DNA from: Mermis nigrescens
Taxonomy: Eukaryota; Nematoda; Enoplea; Mermithida; Mermithidae
Length of the DNA stretch: 64,000 nt
Assembly (NCBI GenBank): GCA_036768485.1
Contig: JAVLUZ010000273.1
Coordinates: forward strand, 6,466,846 to 6,530,845
Direction: 5' to 3'
This document shows, one piece after another, positions 11,525 to 40,929 of the stretch; the first letter of the stretch is position 1, and the number at the start of each line of letters is the position of its first letter. The notes under the pieces are model-generated. The model saw only the letters and a program-made list of their open reading frames with translations, did no database searches and was not told the DNA's origin. The position numbers and the translations under genes were made by a program.

Positions 11525-11645
11525 GAAAGCCTCTGTATTGTATTGTATTGAACTTTGTTTTTACTCGGCCTTGAGCAGACGCCAGAAGTAGTTGCCTATG
11601 GCAAAGGTAGATACGTCGTCTAGTCGAAGCAGGTGCCTAAAGAGC
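11525..11645 (-). repeat. Probable retroelement 3' tail
   Basis: On the minus strand a GTCTGC-rich segment ends in a tandem ATACA/TTGTA-type tail (11528-11545 on plus), the form of a LINE or SINE 3' end. It abuts the last Polinton gene. No coding part is recognised with confidence. Confidence 0.35.
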
Positions 11646-12426
11646 CTACTGACGTCTGAAATGCAATTTCACGATAGTTTTGCCAAATTCAAAAGGCACG
11701 GGTTTATCTTGGTCGCTTTTTATGCTCATTTCAACAGTGTTGAATGCTTTCTTGAGTACAGGTATATAATGTGGGCTAATGTACAAGTGATTTACAATAT
11801 CCATGTATTTTCCCTCGATTTTTACAACTTGTAGAAGTGGCGGCAAAAAAGATTTCCAACGATCTGAAACTCATTTATATCCTAATACACGTAAAAATTA
11901 TGCATCCCGCCTAGCATATCAGGAGAATGATGGGCAGCTATGGTTAATTCTTGTGTGACTGTATAATTTATATTACTAAGTTGGCTTTCTATGAATCCCA
12001 GCATTTACATTAATTGCCTCTTTAATTTTAAGCTTCGAATGTGTTCAGTGTTAAGTTTTAGACGGCAGCATTTTGTATTATCGTCATACTGCCAGCTTAT
12101 ACATTCCGTGTAGTCAAATTTTTCGTTCTGACTAATCATTTTTAATCCCTCACTGATTGTCTTAACGAGATCGTGTATACTTTGGTATCTGGCTTGGGGA
12201 ATGAGCATCTTTATTCGTACATTATTTTCAAAATCGTAAAATTTTATCGTATTTTGATCCTCAGCAACATTGTGCCACGTATTTGCAAAAATTACTTCAG
12301 TCAGACCAACTCCTACAGTCGCCATTTAGTACAATTCGCCTAGGCAGGCTGGTTATGAATGTGGCCGCAGTAATTCGATTCTTGAGAATTGCTCGGAAAC
12401 GTGATTTGAAATTGTTTAGTGTCCAT
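11646..12426 (-). pseudogene. Polinton penton-like structural protein, broken
   Basis: The minus-strand start is at 12424-12426. Family features in order: an N-terminal 'TFPSNS' segment, then the VGLTEVIFANTWHNV block (12325 region), a central GGMHNFYVY segment and a C-terminal VPFEFGKTIVKLHFRRQ ending at 11646. These recur in a protein that accompanies the Polinton capsid gene in animal genomes (from memory). A penton or minor-capsid role is inference. At least two stops and two frame changes interrupt it, so it is not functional. It lies 2 bases beyond the protease, with the tight spacing of viral genes. Confidence 0.7.
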
Positions 12427-12428
12427 GT

Positions 12429-12856
12429 TTATACTTCTAGTTTATTAAAGTATTTATTAATTTTCTCGCTGAGCATAGATAAAACAGTATTTTTTTGAAA
12501 GGAATACCCTGACTTCTGCAAACTAGGAAATATACACACGTGTGACCACAGCTGATTGAAAAGAGCCCTGTGCCTGCGCATTATTGTACGTATATTTGAG
12601 CGCATTACTTCAAATATAATGCAATAAGTGGTTGAACGATTTTCGTCCATAGCTGTCAAAATAGTCGAAGTGTTTATTGCTTTTGAAAGTATATGGCGAC
12701 CCAGTGCGATCTAGGCGCATTGCTATTATCCAAATTAATCACTAGAGCCGCAGGTTGGGTTCTTATTAGAGGAAGGCGATCTAATGGAAAAACGCCTAAA
12801 AATATATCCTTTTTGATTTTACACTGAAGAATTTTGAATATTTCAATAGTATTCAT
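12429..12856 (-). pseudogene. Adenain-like cysteine protease, broken
   Basis: A maturation protease of the adenovirus-protease (C5/Ulp1-like) type, expected to process capsid proteins. Visible motifs are GVFPLDRLP, then the catalytic-His segment NAPRSHWVAIYF (frame 12674-12856), then FDSYG in a shifted frame near 12640. A Cys-containing segment TYCIIFE follows in another frame (12429-12659). The family has a GxYC-type nucleophile region; here the Gly is not clear. Two frame changes separate the His, Asp and Cys regions. It begins 2 bases after the capsid gene stop. Confidence 0.72.
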
Positions 12857-12858
12857 TT

Positions 12859-14089
12859 TTATGCATTATAGTCATGAAACGTGTTTCGATTTTTGTTAAT
12901 TATTATTAAGTTATCAAATTCGGCGTATATAATGATTTCCACGCCAGAATCAGGCAAGTTGACGGCGAACCTTACAGTTATGCGTGTTGTTCCTTCGCGC
13001 ACTAGATCCCAATGCCCTCCATCATCTGCGTCAGGCGATAGGTCAAACACAAAGAAGCAGTGGCTCGTTTTAAACTCGTCTCTGATTATAAAATTACCTT
13101 CACGTCCTATATCGAGTGCATCATACATCTGATTATAAGATTGAAAGTACCTATCGTGTTTAAATGCAAGGTTAAGTGGATAAGCGGGGTAGGTTGTGCC
13201 ACCACACATTACTTTTGCATTGTATATGCTGTATATTTTGAAATTAAATGACGATTTGGCCAAGTTGCTTCGATATGCATTGCCATCGACACAAGCAAAC
13301 ACCATACGCCTGGGTAGCTGACCATTAAACAGTGTATAATTGGGCGTTTCCCTAGCAGGATTCGAAATGTGTAAGTTACTCTTAGCCACGCGCCTAATAG
13401 GATACTTTGCTGTATATGAGAGCATTGTTTGTTCAAGTACTAAATTGACAGTGTCCAAATCCTAAACTTTTTTGATGAAAAATTTTATTTGTGAGAATTT
13501 TAATCCTAAAATAGCATCTTCAAAGCACTGTAGTAAAAATGCGTTGCTATTTCTATATAATTCTGAGCGAAAATGGTAAAGTTAATCAGAAATCTGTCTT
13601 GCAAGAACAAGACAATGTGCAATGGAGCCGCAACTTCAACAAAATTTTCATCATTAAACATTTTTGCACGTTTTTCGAAGGCTTCATTATATTTTGTGTC
13701 CACGTCGCCTCCCCTTTGTGAAAGTAAAGTGCAGATTGCAAGTGTGAATGTTTTGCATCATAACCATAGTTTAATTCAGTTTCAAAATACAATATGTACG
13801 CATACTTATCAGAGGTATCAAAAATTAAAGGGTCTCCTAGGAAACATTTCACCTGCTTGAAGAAAGTCTTACCAATTAGATTGATAGGCGCATAATTAGG
13901 TACTGATGCTCCAACTGTGACTGTTAGCTTTATGATTCTATGTAGCATATAAATGTAGTTTTTATTGAGCTGAAGATAATGGAGGTTAGGCGGTAATCTA
14001 AATTCATAAGGTCCTTCGTTAGTGATGGGATGCGTCGGCTGAACTTCTAGTCAGAAGCCTTGCTTCACAACTACTTGGGTAGGAGGATT
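12859..14089 (-). pseudogene. Polinton major capsid-like protein (F54H12.2 family), broken
   Basis: This matches the protein family that databases call 'uncharacterized protein F54H12.2-like', which I take to be a double-jelly-roll capsid protein of Polinton/adintovirus-type elements (from memory). Recognised blocks are NPPTQ near 14085, INLIGKTFF and LNYGYDAKHSHLQSALY (frame 13586-13948), FLQDRFLIN (13506-13703), then YPIRRV, LPRRMVFACVD, FVFDLSPDADDGGHWDL and EIIIYAEFDNL (frame 12859-13458). Breaks seen: an in-frame TGA near 14052, a frame change near 13660 and another near 13480. The order of blocks is intact, so this is a decayed but nearly full-length copy. Confidence 0.82.
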
Positions 14090-14497
14090 TTAGTACTTAG
14101 GATAGATTTTACGTCCATGAGAGCCATTTTTGTTGTTTTTAGAAAAAGCATCAATTGCATTAGTATTTATAGACTCTGAATGGTAACCAAGACCCTCTCC
14201 TTGCTGCTGTAGGGCTTGAAAGGCTTCGTCGAAAAGTTGAGCAGCTTCTCGCTTTGAATGTTCCTTAGTAGACTCAAAAAGCGATTTTCCGTGAGCCAAA
14301 TCAGACGCTATATTTGAACCTGCCACTAAAGCGTGTCTTCCAACACGCTTACCAATGGACTGCAAAACAGGGACAGCCGTTGTAAAAAATGAGCGAAAAA
14401 AGCTGCCGAGGCCAACACCCAGCTGGTATGGGATGCCTTTGAACCCATCCAACCCATAGCCGGTTTGGGCAGCCTGCCCAGTGTAGTATTCAACCAA
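14090..14497 (-). CDS. Polinton minor capsid-like basic protein
   Basis: An uninterrupted 135-residue frame, the only clearly intact gene of the relic. It has a Tyr-rich start (VEYYTGQ), a hydrophobic/Gly segment YQLGVGLGSFFRSFF and then a basic amphipathic stretch GKRVGRHALVAGSNIASDL. Small proteins with the GxGLGSxF...R motif sit just upstream of the capsid gene in related animal elements (from memory). A minor-capsid role is inference. The stop overlaps the start region of the capsid gene. The retained frame may be chance given its short length. Confidence 0.6.
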   Translation of the reverse strand: MVEYYTGQAAQTGYGLDGFKGIPYQLGVGLGSFFRSFFTTAVPVLQSIGKRVGRHALVAGSNIASDLAHGKSLFESTKEHSKREAAQLFDEAFQALQQQGEGLGYHSESINTNAIDAFSKNNKNGSHGRKIYPKY

Positions 14498-14630
14498 ATA
14501 GTGTAATCGTCAGGAGTGAATTGTAAATGCATTTTTATAATTTTATTCACGTAAAATGAAACAATAAGTATTTATAGACTTTCATCCCAGTCAAATCGTC
14601 GCCTGCAGCAAAATCTCCTTACCTTGTCTT
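14498..14630. other. Short spacer within the Polinton relic
   Basis: AT-rich spacer between two Polinton genes; no promoter or coding feature recognised. Confidence 0.4.
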
Positions 14631-15181
14631 TTAGAAATACTTTTTATGTAGTAGTACATCTGTGTGATTAAACAATTTCAGCAATTCTTTTGTGCTAGGA
14701 TGTCTGCTTATTTTTTTGCGCTCACTTGCCAGATCATTAACTAAATCTGTGATGTTCGAGCCATTAATTTTTTTACCTTCTATTACAAGCTCACTATTAG
14801 GCTCGATTTCCACAAATGAGTTTGTGCGAATGTAGTGTAGAAGTAGTTTTGCCTTTGGAATCTGATTTTTTGGCATACCAGTGAGTATTTCTTCGCCTTT
14901 AATTGTGTCGCTTGTATGTCCGACAATAGTAGCTTGCCTTTAATTGTGTCGCTTGTATGTCCGACAATAGTAGCTTTATATGGTTGCTGCTTCTGTTCGA
15001 GCAATCACTTAAATTTGCCTAGTATTTGATTATATTTCTCAAGTTTAACATCATATGGTACATTTTTGCTGTTTAAAATTTGTTGCATCTCATTATCTAA
15101 GTTATCAAGCAAAACGTCGACTAGTTTAGAAGGTTCACTGATTTCAGCGGGTATTATAATCATTTTTTCGGTGTGCTTCAT
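14631..15181 (-). pseudogene. Polinton conserved hypothetical protein, broken
   Basis: Starts ATG at 15179-15181, overlapping the previous gene's stop as ATGA. The N-terminal half contains a coiled-coil-like stretch with KLEKYNQIL. The C-terminal half has the block SNITDLVNDLASERKK near 14740, which is typical of a protein that travels with the F54H12.2-type capsid gene (from memory). An in-frame TGA lies near 15006. A 41 bp exact tandem duplication (14895-14935 and 14936-14976) shifts the frame between the two halves. Function unknown. Confidence 0.62.
14895..14976. repeat. 41 bp exact tandem duplication
   Basis: Two identical adjacent units. Because 41 is not a multiple of three it breaks the reading frame of the surrounding Polinton gene. 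Confidence 0.95.
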
Positions 15182-15528
15182 TGCCTATGTGTTATTGCAT
15201 CAGCTAGTAAAGTGCCTGCAACTGTAAGAATTGGAGTAAGTAAAAGGGGAAGAAAACCATCGTCCTGTATTAAAATACCTCTTTTTTGTTTTGCGCTTGC
15301 CTGTTTATTGTTTGCCTAGTACCTTATTTGATTCTGGCATCTTCGAAGTTTGTTGATATCCTTTTCAGAAAAGGGAATACTTCCTTCAAGAAAGTTGTTT
15401 GCACAGTCACAGAGACAATGGATCTGAACTTTACTGGCAGTATTTACAATAGCGTCCCTTTGAGGTTTCCTTGCTTGACTTAGAAGGTGTAAACAAATAA
15501 TATTGCGTCTTAATCGTTCTTTACCCAT
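15178..15528 (-). pseudogene. Polinton small basic protein, frameshifted
   Basis: The first 70 codons (15316-15528) contain LLSQARKPQRDAIVNTAS and a Cys-rich CLCDCANNF segment. In related elements (from memory) such proteins continue with a basic patch and a hydrophobic Gly/Leu tail. That tail is visible in another frame at about 15178-15280 as DDGFLPLLLTPILTVAG, so one frame change separates the parts. The ATG overlaps the end of the ATPase remnant by 19 bases. Role unknown; probably structural by association. Confidence 0.62.
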
Positions 15529-16068
15529 TTTGTTTTATAGCATTTTATTACCTTTCTTGTAGTATTTATGGATTTTTGCAAATAAGCAGCTGGATGACTG
15601 CTGAAGATATTCGTTTTTAGCCTAAGTTCATCTCTAGCGTTCTGAGTAAGATCAATCGAGAGATAGCCATGTGGCTGAGCAGTAGCATCGGAGCAGGCTT
15701 CTAGAAAATATTTCGGATTGGCAGGATAAAGCTGACGAGATAAAACTTGCGCCTGTAATTGATCGGCAGGATTTTAAAATAAAACTTTGTAGTCAGAGTT
15801 TATGCGTAATCTGAGCATTGCCTTTGCTCTCTTGCATCAGATCATCGAGTATCAAGAGTTGCAGCACAGGACTAAACTGTTCCAAGTATGAAAAATCAGG
15901 AAGCCCTCCTATAAACGAAACATTTTCTATTAACCTATGAAGTGGTTGATTTTCTGCAAAGCACCACCAAATCTTTTTAATTTTGGTATCAATCAGATGT
16001 GCTCTATTTTTGATTAATCGCCCAATTGGTCCAGAGACAAGACAGGTAAAAGGGTGTTTAAAAATCAT
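15510..16068 (-). pseudogene. Packaging ATPase (FtsK/HerA, A32-like), broken
   Basis: The start FKHPFTCLVSGP at 16068 is the usual beginning of Polinton packaging ATPases. The Walker A loop is destroyed: instead of GxxGxGK(T/S) it reads SGPIGRLIKNR. IWWCFAENQPL and a Walker B-like LLILDDLM follow. The frame then ends at 15793. The C-terminal block, with SRQLYPANPKYFLEA and HGYLSIDLTQNARDELRLKT, appears in a different frame at about 15600-15770. The segment between Walker B and this block is largely missing. ATP binding cannot be expected. Confidence 0.75.
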
Positions 16069-16069
16069 T

Positions 16070-16430
16070 TTTGTTTATAAATAATGATTTATATATAGGT
16101 ATTCATAGAAAATGGATAGAATACAGAACATTGTGCTAACTACAGCACTACCTAATAAGCTAAATCTAGATGATATCAAACTGGAATTGCCAAATAGGCG
16201 AAAATGAGATAAAGGCCTTCATCCATTTACTAAAGATGGAGAATTTAATGTTGGAAATAAAATTACAGCTGTTTGTTGGCTCGGCTGACTTGAGATTTCG
16301 CATTGACCTTTGTAAGTTTTATGAGCTGGTGACTCTTTACAAGTGGAAGAATAATTCTAACAGGAGCAAAGCACAAGCAAGACTTGCATATAGCATATAA
16401 AATAGTTTCAGCAATCCTGGAGCAATGCCA
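16070..16430 (+). other. Possible divergent Polinton ORF remnant
   Basis: A plus-strand start at 16111 (MDRIQNIVLTTALPNKLNLD) is followed by a stop after 32 codons, and another frame continues to about 16400. This faces away from the ATPase. I do not recognise it, and it may be chance. Confidence 0.25.
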
Positions 16431-16437
16431 TATTAAA

Positions 16438-16695
16438 TAGAGATTTTCCAAACTTAACAAGAAATTTTCCAAATTTTACAAAAACATTTCAAAATCTGCA
16501 AAATTCCTATGCTTAAGCACGCAGGATTAATTCCAAACTTTACAAAAAAATTTTCCAAACTTTACAAAAAATTTTCCCAATTTAAAAAAATTTTCCAAAC
16601 TCTACAAAAAATTTTAGAAACTTTGCGAGAAATTTTCCAAACTTTACAAAAAAAAATTTTCAAACTTTACAAAAAATTTGCGCTTTTTGGATTAG
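16438..16695. repeat. ~22 bp AT-rich tandem repeat
   Basis: About ten diverged copies of a unit like 'aaattttccaaactttaca'. The 69-codon plus-strand frame at 16509-16718 is a product of this repeat (Phe/Lys/Leu repeats), not a gene. Confidence 0.85.
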
Positions 16696-16699
16696 AACA

Positions 16700-16964
16700 T
16701 TTGTCATGGATGAGGTGATGTGCTTATCGAGGTTTTTTATGTAAAGATTTCATAATAAAATTTGGCCCCTGAGCTTAAAAATTCCCATAAATTAAAAAGC
16801 GTGCTAAATTCGCCTCTAATGGCGTGTTCATCAATTTCTAGCAATGTTAGCCTATATTGTTTGCTCATTTTTGGCCGGAAATACTCACTAAGTGATTTAA
16901 AAAACTCTGTCCAACCTCCATTTTCAAAAGATTAACAAGAGACAAAATCATTATTTATACTTTT
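16700..16964 (-). other. Polinton spacer with a short open stretch
   Basis: The minus strand at about 16780-16935 is open and encodes GGWTEFFKSLSEYFRPKM and LTLLEIDEHAIRGEF. It could be a fragment of a Polinton protein. No family recognised. Confidence 0.3.
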
Positions 16965-17618
16965 AGCACATTAGAGACCCATTAATCGAATTTGGGCGGA
17001 TAGCCCCCTCCAGTGTACCAAATAATCAGTCTTTGCGCCTTTTTTCGCGTTTTTATAATTTTATCAATAATGAACAGATCGTCGGTGGAAACTTTAATCT
17101 TTTGCAGTTTGGGTTCGTAAAAAATACCATCTAGTTTTTTAGCCGATTTGATCATCTAAAACATAAACAGGTGGGGTTCTAGCGTATCTTTCTTTAACTA
17201 AAAAATAATCCTCTTTCCAATTTGGCCAGAACCATACCTTGGCGTGGGGGTTTGGGGGTATGCATCCCCCGATAGTAGTAAAGTACCCCTCCAGAAATCA
17301 AAATACCCTCCAAGATTTCAATTTTTGGAAATTGTTTTCGTTTTTTCCCCAATTTTTTGATGCCAATGGATAGTGCTCGATGAGAAACGTTGAAAAATGT
17401 TTTTTTCGCCATACCACAACTTTTAAGGCCATTTTTTAACCTTTGAAAAGATCTTGCACCCTCCCAGAACTTTGGTGCCACCCACCTATGACCAGAACCC
17501 CTTGTCCAATGTGTATTTTAATTCCTTTATTCTGACTTTGTCGCCCATTTCGAGTTTGAATTCAGTCCGATTATCGCCAATGAGGCGAAATGCTCTGTTT
17601 AATATTTCACGCTCCTTC
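16965..17618 (-). pseudogene. Polinton retrovirus-like integrase, C-terminus only
   Basis: The end of a DDE integrase with chromodomain. The part at 17499-17618 encodes FKLEMGDKVRIKELKYTL, the usual SH3-like segment after the catalytic core. The MITE at 17233-17490 interrupts it. The frame then resumes with WPNWKEDYFLVKERYAR, PPVYVLDD, FYEPKLQKIKVS, DDLFIIDKI and a chromodomain-like WYTGGGYPPKFD with TAA where the conserved Trp segment follows. A frame change lies near 17148. The catalytic D,D-35-E core would lie above 17618 but the PIF element and unrelated sequence are found there, so the gene is truncated. Confidence 0.78.
17233..17490 (+). mobile_element. hAT-type MITE, family A, copy A2 (in integrase)
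   Basis: Ends CATACCTTGGCG and CCCACCTATG. Flanks GCCAGAAC (17225-17232) and ACCAGAAC (17491-17498) form an 8 bp duplication with one mismatch. It lies inside the Polinton integrase. The minus-strand frame at 17194-17481 is a by-product of the MITE. Confidence 0.9.
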
Positions 17619-18079
17619 TTAAGGCGCATTCATACTTCGTCCGACTCCGTCCGATTTGGTGTCGGAATGCGAAAATTGACAAAACCGCTCCGACACGCAC
17701 TGACATGAGTCCGACATTATCCGACATCATGCGACACGCGTCCGACTTTTCTTTGCGCATGACGTCATAATCTGTTTTACAATGCGACTTTTTTGTCGGA
17801 ACGGACAAGTTGAGTTGGTTTCAACTTTCGTCCGTCCGACACACATGAAATTTAAACTACAGCGTGTAGGAAGATTGGCGCGACATGTAGCGCATTGCAC
17901 GCCTTGTTTATTTTGTACTATTTCATTTTTCAAGCTTTAAATTTTTGATTAATTTATTGCTCTGTACTAGTCGTATAAAAGCGCTGTGGCATATCGTGTC
18001 TCGTTTATTTTGTACTATTTATTGTTGCAGTCAATTCATTTTATTGTATTTTTCAGGTTTAAAATTTAATTAATTGCAA

Positions 18080-18229
18080 ATGGCCAATGGCGATTTTGAC
18101 GACGTTACTACGGAGTTATTAATCATAGCTGTTAAAGAACATCCATATTTGTGGGAAATAAGTTTAAATAAATTAATAAGTTTAAATAAATTGGCGCATG
18201 AAACGAACTTCGATACTTTCAGCATTTAA
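18080..18229 (+). pseudogene. MADF-domain protein start, truncated
   Basis: The ORF starts MANGDFDDVTTELL and reads IIAVKEHPYLWEI, the N-terminal signature of MADF/SANT-like DNA-binding domains (L-I-x-A-V-x-x-x-P-x-L-W). PIF/Harbinger elements encode such a protein beside the transposase. An 18 bp tandem duplication (18158-18175, 18176-18193) repeats SLNKL. The frame stops at 18229, at the edge of the minus-oriented MITE, so the rest of the domain is lost. Confidence 0.72.
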
Positions 18230-18744
18230 TTTTTATTTCTGGAGTGGGAGGGGTGAAAAAATTTTTAAACGTCAAAAAATGGTCTTAAAAGTGGTTGTAT
18301 GGCGAAAAAACACCATTTTTCGACGTTTCTCATCGAGCACTATCCAATAGCATCAAAATATTGAGGAAAAAACAAAAATAATTTTTAAAAATTGAATTCT
18401 GGGGGAGTATTTGGTTTCTGGGGGTATTCTAGTTTCTGGGGGTTACATACCCCCAACCACACCTGGGCGTGGGGGATTTGAGGGGTATGCACCCCCCAGA
18501 AACCAAAATACCCCCCCCAGAAATCAAAATACCCCCCCCAGAATTCAATTTTTGAAAATTTTTTTCGTTTTTTTCGCAATTTTTTGATGCCAATGGATAG
18601 TGCTCGATGAGAAACGTCGAAAAATGGTGTTTTTTCGCCAAACCACCATTTTTAAGGCCATTTTTTGACCTTCAAAAATCTTGCACCCCCCCCAGAATTT
18701 TCTTGCTGCCCACTGTATGCCCCCAACCCCCACGCCCAGTTATG
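18230..18744 (-). mobile_element. Family-A MITE A3, minus-oriented, split by A4
   Basis: The left half (about 18230-18457) is the reverse complement of family A ('tggtcttaaaagtggttgta', 'cgtttctcatcgagcactat'). The right end at 18728-18744 is the missing tip (CGCCCAGTTATG, complement of CATAACTGGGCG). The left tip is degenerate, so its target duplication cannot be read. It cuts off the MADF ORF. Confidence 0.82.
18458..18719 (+). mobile_element. Family-A MITE A4 nested in A3
   Basis: A 262 bp copy with ends CACACCTGGGCGTGGGGG and CCCACTGTATG. It is flanked by CCCCCAAC on both sides (18450-18457 and 18720-18727), a perfect 8 bp duplication. This is the clearest evidence that family A moves as a hAT-type element. 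Confidence 0.95.
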
Positions 18745-19021
18745 GTAGTTATGGTACAAACGCTGTTCGACAGAGAGACAATATAAAAACATCAATGTTT
18801 GTTGCGCTGAAAATATTGATGTTTAGTCGTAAGATGTCGGATGAAGTATGAATGAAAGTCGGATCCGATGTCCGATCCGACATCGGACGACACCGCATGT
18901 CGCATCCTGTCGGACGCGTGTCGGACCGAGTCGGATGCGACTCTGCCCGACACGCGTCCGACAGCATGCGACATGCGGTGTCGTCCGATGTCGGATCGGA
19001 CGAAGTATGAATGAGCCTTTA

Positions 19022-19369
19022 GCCTAGGCAAAACAATTATGAGGTAAAAACAGCGATTAAGATTAGTTTCAAAACTGCCTACGCTTTAACATTGAAAAAC
19101 GCAACATCTTAAGTCCTGCAGCTCCTTTAGTACAAGGTCGTTTTTGATCAAATATCTTTCCGCGTTTTCTCTCAAGGAGCCCTACAACCTAAAGAAGTTT
19201 ATATTGAATTCGAATTGAAATGCAAGGATTTCCAGGCTAAAATATTAGAAGTAGTGATCGACCGGGCCCCAGCCCCGGCCCGCAATCCGGCCATTTTTCA
19301 GCATCCCGGCCCCGGCGGGGCAAGGTCAACCCCGAGAATTCCCATGACGTACACATGTGCGCTCGCTAT
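19022..19369 (+). mobile_element. Solo end of the 43 kb hAT-type family
   Basis: At 19253 'tagtgatcgaccggg' starts a G/C-rich block ('ccccagccccggcccgc', 'cagcatcccggccccgg') identical in style to the ends of the element at 43251-45841. Only one end is present. 19022-19250 was not recognised and may be old Polinton or intergenic DNA. Confidence 0.6.
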
Positions 19370-19726
19370 CAGACATGCACAGCAAGGGAATTCGGGAGGG
19401 GAGAATTTTAAAGTGCTTTTTGGGCCCACACGTGATAAATACGCATCAAAAACATCGTTTTTCGGTGTTTCTGACGATGTTCTATATTTCTAGAACATAA
19501 AAACATAAAATTATTTCTAAAAAAATCAAAAAAATTTGAACAAATTGAACAAAATATTGTCAAAAAATATAGTTTAGTCTACGGTAGATAGTCAAAATAT
19601 AGTCAACGGCGCGAAGCGCAGAAAGATGTAATACTTTTGAGCAAATAGATACATAGGTAGCTAAAAACAGCACCTTTTCTACGAATTTTCCGGGAAATTT
19701 TTAGAAACTTTTGGAAAATCGCGAAT

Positions 19727-39653
<19,927 letters not shown>

Positions 39654-40920
39654 TTTCAGGAATCTAAGCAACTGATTCGCCAACGAAGGCTAAGAGCTGC
39701 TGATTTTTTCGATGCTTTTAATTGATAAAAAAATTATCGATTGTATCTACACACAAATTACACCACGAATACAATTCGATTTCCTATAATATAGATAATA
39801 ACAAGCCAAGTCAGAATAATCTACACTAATTTAGCATTACTAAAATATAAATTGCTACTATACTTACTTTTAATCGAAAATTTTAAAGCAAGTTAGCGGA
39901 ACATGGCCGATGCGACCGACAAATAACAGGTACAACGTAGCATAATTTCGCATAATTTGAATCTGAGGTCCAAAATAAATCCTCTAACTCTAATTAATAG
40001 ATGTTATTGATTGAAAAAATAAGTTTAAGTAAAAAATTATAGAATGAAAGATTGGTGCGATGAACAATTAGGAAATGTGTTTATTGTATTATACAAAATG
40101 CAGCAAATGAAAAACAAACTAGCCATGACTAGGACAAGAAGGCCAAAGAAAAAATCTACCGATTACCAAAACTTCCACAAAAACTATTTTCAATAAAATT
40201 TAAAACTGTAAAAGGTTTTGGCTGCCTAGAGCGCGGTCACGTAGGTACTAAGAGAAAAGGATGAAAACGGCTCGAAATCTCTTGTTTTTTGTACTTTAAA
40301 CTAGCATTCATGCAATAAGTAAGCGCGGAGAGGAAATTCGCAAATTATATTGTAATATTATTTAATATCAAATTATATTAATTTGCAAATAATATTGCAT
40401 TGTGTTTGATCTTATTTGCAGTCCAGGTCATTTTACTGAAGAAGAAGAAAATAAGTTTATTGCTAATACGAAACGGAGAAAAATATAAAACCAACGATAA
40501 TTCATATACGGATGTTGTACATGTACATATTAGTAATAGGTCACACGAATAAATGAAATGACGAATTTCACGCGCGCCCCACAAGGTATCCAGATAGATC
40601 AAGTTGCTAATCGAGATTTAAATATGTGTAAGTTGGGGGAAGAAACAATGTAATCTGGAGGATCGTTCCAAACTGCAATATATTTGTAAAAAAATCGAAC
40701 TTTTGCTAGTTAGAATGAGCAATAGGTTTGACTAATTTAAAGCTATTCATGTAACGAGTAACATTTCGATTAAATACAAAAAAATCATCAGCTTTTAAAC
40801 AGGACTTATTCCTAATAATTTGGTATATCACATACAAACAAATATGTAAACGTCTTAATTCAAATCTACACAAATTGAGTTGTATTAAACGGTCATCGTA
40901 AAAAAGTTACTAGTGCAGTC
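39654..40920. other. Region upstream of Bap60; promoter not resolved
   Basis: The gene's 5' UTR and promoter should lie here. I see no convincing TATA box or initiator. A fragment of the TGCAAATAATATTA repeat lies near 40380-40430. Confidence 0.4.
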
Positions 40921-40929
40921 TAACCGAAA

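Larger units (their letters stand above)
17622..19018 (+). mobile_element. PIF/Harbinger-like element with nested MITEs
   Basis: The TIRs are AGGCGCATTCATACTTCGTC at the left and AGGCTCATTCATACTTCGTC (reverse complement) at the right, flanked on both sides by TTA (17619-17621, 19019-19021), the 3 bp duplication of PIF/Harbinger. Both ends carry dense clusters of TCCGAC/GTCGGA subterminal motifs (17630-17720, 18840-18990). The only coding trace is a MADF-type ORF at 18080-18229; the transposase is gone. About 515 bp of its 1397 bp are the two nested family-A MITEs. Confidence 0.88.

Noticed and set aside
12881..13860. Plus-strand frames opposite the Polinton capsid gene
   Set aside because: The minus strand carries the recognisable protein; the plus frames have no motif.
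16509..16718. 69-codon Phe/Lys-rich frame
   Set aside because: Product of the 22 bp tandem repeat; no start context or homology.
17194..18733. Minus-strand frames with Gly/Trp-rich ends
   Set aside because: They coincide with family-A MITE copies and recur at each copy (e.g. 59031-59276, 22422-22737).
39654..39683. Upstream in-frame ATG for Bap60
   Set aside because: Would add MANQLLRFLK before MSAQS; the family usually starts near MSxQ, so the inner ATG was chosen, though the outer one is possible.
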